A DNA stretch of 50,307 nt, from NCBI GenBank assembly GCA_024635605.1, contig JAGXIR010000013.1, positions 1-50,307 of the forward strand, given 5' to 3'. A program made the translations under genes and the position numbers. The first letter of the stretch is position 1. Each line of letters begins with the position of its first letter. Under the pieces are notes generated by a model, which was not told where the DNA came from, did not search any database, and saw nothing but the letters and a program-made list of their open reading frames with translations. This DNA is from Sunxiuqinia sp. Its GTDB lineage: Bacteria; Bacteroidota; Bacteroidia; Bacteroidales; Prolixibacteraceae. Below, piece after piece: positions 47,809 to 50,307 of the stretch.

Positions 47809-48357
47809 TCATTCAACCAACATAGCCTTCGCCAGTTGATCCGATTTTTCCTTACCGGAAAGCTCTTCCACAAGTTGCAGCGCAAACTTTAGGGCAGTTC
47901 CAACACCTCTCCCTGTCACAACATTACCCGAAACTGTGGTTGGCGTTTTCAGTACTTCGGCACCGTGCAATTCGTGTTCAAAGCCAGGATAGCAAACGGC
48001 TTTTTTGTCTTTCAAAATTCCCAAATGCCCGAAAACAATAGGACCAGCGCAGATGGCTCCCAACAATTTATTATCACGATTAAACTGAAGAATTTGTTTT
48101 TGCAATCCCGTGTGGAGATCCAGATTTGTTGCTCCCGGTATACCTCCCGGTAAAACCAGCGCATCAATGGTTGAATAATCCAGCTCGGAGAACAATACAT
48201 CGGCGATGATCGGAATTTGATGCCCGCCGATAACTTTGGTAGATTCGGTGATTGATACCGTTGTGACTTCAAGATTGGCCCTTCTAAGAACATCAATGAT
48301 TGTAACGGCTTCGATCTCTTCAAATCCGGTTGCTAAGTGTAAAGCTATTTTTTTCAT
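47809..48357 (-). CDS. DJ-1/PfpI family (DJ-1-type) protein
   Basis: MKKIALHLATGFEEIEAVTIIDVLRRANLEVTTVSI…LVLPGGIPGATNL…GAICAGPIVFG. ATG at 48357 preferred over 48429. Confidence 0.92.
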   Translation of the reverse strand: MKKIALHLATGFEEIEAVTIIDVLRRANLEVTTVSITESTKVIGGHQIPIIADVLFSELDYSTIDALVLPGGIPGATNLDLHTGLQKQILQFNRDNKLLGAICAGPIVFGHLGILKDKKAVCYPGFEHELHGAEVLKTPTTVSGNVVTGRGVGTALKFALQLVEELSGKEKSDQLAKAMLVE

Positions 48358-48402
48358 GTCGGTTGTAATTAAAATTTCCAAGTACGATGCCCTTAAAAAT
48401 AA

Positions 48403-48434
48403 AAAAAATGATCCGTAATTACGAACCATTTTTT
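48403..48434 (-). terminator. Terminator hairpin between sigma factor and DJ-1 genes
   Basis: AAAAAATG…CATTTTTT stem containing CGTAATTACG. Confidence 0.6.
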
Positions 48435-48467
48435 GTACCCGATATGATCACTTGATAAATCTAATAA

Positions 48468-48974
48468 TTAGATCGCATATTCTTTTAATGCTTTTTCCAA
48501 TTTTTTTCTGGTAAAGAAAATCCGGCTCTTCACTGTTCCCAGCGGAAGATTCAATTTGTCGGCGATTTCCTTGTATTTATAACCGTCTAAAAACATCTTG
48601 AAAGGCACTTTATATTCATTTTCAAGTGCATTGATATTTTTGATAATTTCCTTTGAACTATAGAATGAATCAGGCGAAGGATAGATTTTATCTTTCGAAA
48701 ATTTAAGATGAAAATCATTGTTCGCACCATCAAATGTACTCTTTGCTTTCACGTTTCTACGGTAGTTGTTAATAAACGTGTTTTTCATGATCGTATAAAT
48801 CCACGCTTTGAAATTGGTGTTCTGCGTAAATTTGTCACGATAAGTGAGCGCTTTTAAAAACGTCTCTTGTAACAGATCTTGTGCTTTTTCCTGATCAGCG
48901 GTCAAACTAAGTGCATAGTAAAGCAATTTATCTTGCAATCCTAGCAATGCGTTGTTAAATTGAACTTGTGTCAT
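48468..48974 (-). CDS. ECF-type RNA polymerase sigma factor
   Basis: AQDLLQETFLKALTYRDKFTQNTNFKAWIYTIMKNTFINNYRR…YKEIADKLNLPLGTVKSRIFFTRKKLEKAL. Confidence 0.95.
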   Translation of the reverse strand: MTQVQFNNALLGLQDKLLYYALSLTADQEKAQDLLQETFLKALTYRDKFTQNTNFKAWIYTIMKNTFINNYRRNVKAKSTFDGANNDFHLKFSKDKIYPSPDSFYSSKEIIKNINALENEYKVPFKMFLDGYKYKEIADKLNLPLGTVKSRIFFTRKKLEKALKEYAI

Positions 48975-49687
48975 GGCAGCGTGTTTTTTTGATTATTGTT
49001 TAGAACAAATATAAATAACGATTACGGTTTTAAAAAGGATTGTTTAATCTTTTATTATTAGATTTTATTTATTCATGATAAAAAATATTGATTGTGGCTG
49101 ATTTCTAGTGTTTAATGAATTAATACGAAGTTTACATAAATTTGTTTGACTATTTCTTTATGTCCTCAAACAACTTATTTTTATCTGGATTGTCTATGAA
49201 TTAGACTTCTGGTTTTGTATTTTAAGCTGAAGTTTTGAGCAAATAACCTCATTTTTACATCCAGTCTCCTTGTTTTACTTCGATCCATAACGCTTCAATA
49301 TTTTTATCTACAATCCGATTTTTGTATTTCATTTATATGCCTTTTTCAACAACTACTGTGCGGAATAAATATCTGGGCTGAATAGAAAAGCATTTTTTAA
49401 TGCAATAGGCTGATTGGTAGTTAGATGTTTTTTGATCGTGGTTGAACTGAATCGTATTTCGTATGCTGTTTGCGTGTATTGAAAAATCTACAGTTGAGGT
49501 GTGGATTCTACATATTTCCAATCAAAACGGTAGGAACTGATTTTTACGTTCAACGAATTGTTACAGAACGATCGGGGATTCTAAAGAGCACGTCTGCTAA
49601 TGCGAAAAGTGGAAGAATACAACTTTCGGGTGTTAAAAGATATTTTTACATTTGCGGCTTCTGATTACTTATTCGTAATTAAAATCA

Positions 49688-50307
49688 ATGAAAAAGTTAA
49701 ATTTTAACCACAAAAGAGCTGGTATGCTTGTCTTCAAGCGATGGAGTGGTCAAAAGTATTCTTTGTTTCAAGCACTTAAAAAACAGGTTCGCATTGCCGT
49801 TTTGGCTGTGAGTTATTTTTTGGTTGCCGGAATCAACGATGCTGTTGCCCAACCCGAACGTTCGGAAGTTAAGATGGAGTTTGATCTCGAGGAGATCGAA
49901 GTCAGTGCCCAGCGAGCGCCTGTGACTTATTCGCAGGTGGCACGGATTATATCCGTGATTGAGAAAGATCAAATTGATGCGGCTCCGGTCAACAGTATTC
50001 AAGACCTCCTGGAGTATGCATTGAGTGTTGATATCCGGCAAAGGGGAACACATGGTGTTCAGGCCGATGTTTCTATTCGGGGAGGTTCCTTCGATCAAAC
50101 ACTCATCCTTTTAAATGGAATTAATCTTTCCGACCCGCAAACCGGTCATCACAACCTCAACCTACCGGTTAGTTTTAAAAGCATCAAGCGTATCGAGATT
50201 TTGGAAGGTCCGGCGGCCCGTGTTTATGGTCCCAATGCTTTTTCGGGAGCAATTAATATTGTTACCGAACCTTCGGAAAACGACCAGATAGCGATTGATT
50301 TGAGCTA
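49688..50307 (+). CDS. TonB-dependent receptor (BtuB-like plug region), 3'-truncated by window edge; missed by the ORF track
   Basis: Frame opens at ATG 49688 and stays open to the end: FDLEEIEVSAQRAPVTYSQVARIISVIEKDQIDAAPVNSIQDLLEYALSVDIRQRGTHGVQADVSIRGGSFDQTLILLNGINLSDPQTGHHNLNLPV…RIEILEGPAARVYGPNAFSGAINIVTE. Confidence 0.93.
   Translation, partial: MKKLNFNHKRAGMLVFKRWSGQKYSLFQALKKQVRIAVLAVSYFLVAGINDAVAQPERSEVKMEFDLEEIEVSAQRAPVTYSQVARIISVIEKDQIDAAPVNSIQDLLEYALSVDIRQRGTHGVQADVSIRGGSFDQTLILLNGINLSDPQTGHHNLNLPVSFKSIKRIEILEGPAARVYGPNAFSGAINIVTEPSENDQIAIDLS

Noticed and set aside
49555-49687. Cobalamin riboswitch upstream of the BtuB-like receptor
   Set aside because: No GCCACTG-type B12 box or convincing riboswitch core found by eye.

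Overview
This 50.3 kb window looks like a Bacteroidota chromosome, probably Marinilabiliales/Prolixibacteraceae-like; the taxon is inferred from gene content and promoter style, not tested. Most of it is housekeeping or ordinary accessory genes: ftcD (5'-truncated), an SPFH protein, rlmF, phnA, a tricorn-like protease, tsaD, a CobW GTPase, tamB, an ExbB/ExbD/TonB-type cluster, aroE, a DUF368 protein, rsmE, sixA, a satD/DUF3307 pair, prmA, tpiA, a large hybrid sensor kinase, a GH2 enzyme, purL, a DUF1080 protein, a TPR sensor kinase, a DJ-1 protein, an ECF sigma factor, and a 3'-truncated TonB-dependent receptor. I saw no tRNA, rRNA, CRISPR array, transposase or prophage. The unusual material is in an island at about 8.7-11.7 kb. 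It holds a 12 x 21-bp degenerate tandem array open on both strands with heptapeptide periodicity, inverted REP/BIME-like palindromes, an AT-rich orphan gene followed by a 70-nt imperfect hairpin, and a composite palindrome-rich intergenic element. The clearest regulatory candidate is the satD promoter. It has two 22-bp direct repeats at 29-bp spacing, a palindrome, a consensus-matching Bacteroidota -33/-7 promoter, and a predicted leaderless GTG start. Nothing here is proven to be a new system; the 21-bp array and the satD/DUF3307 module are the best leads.
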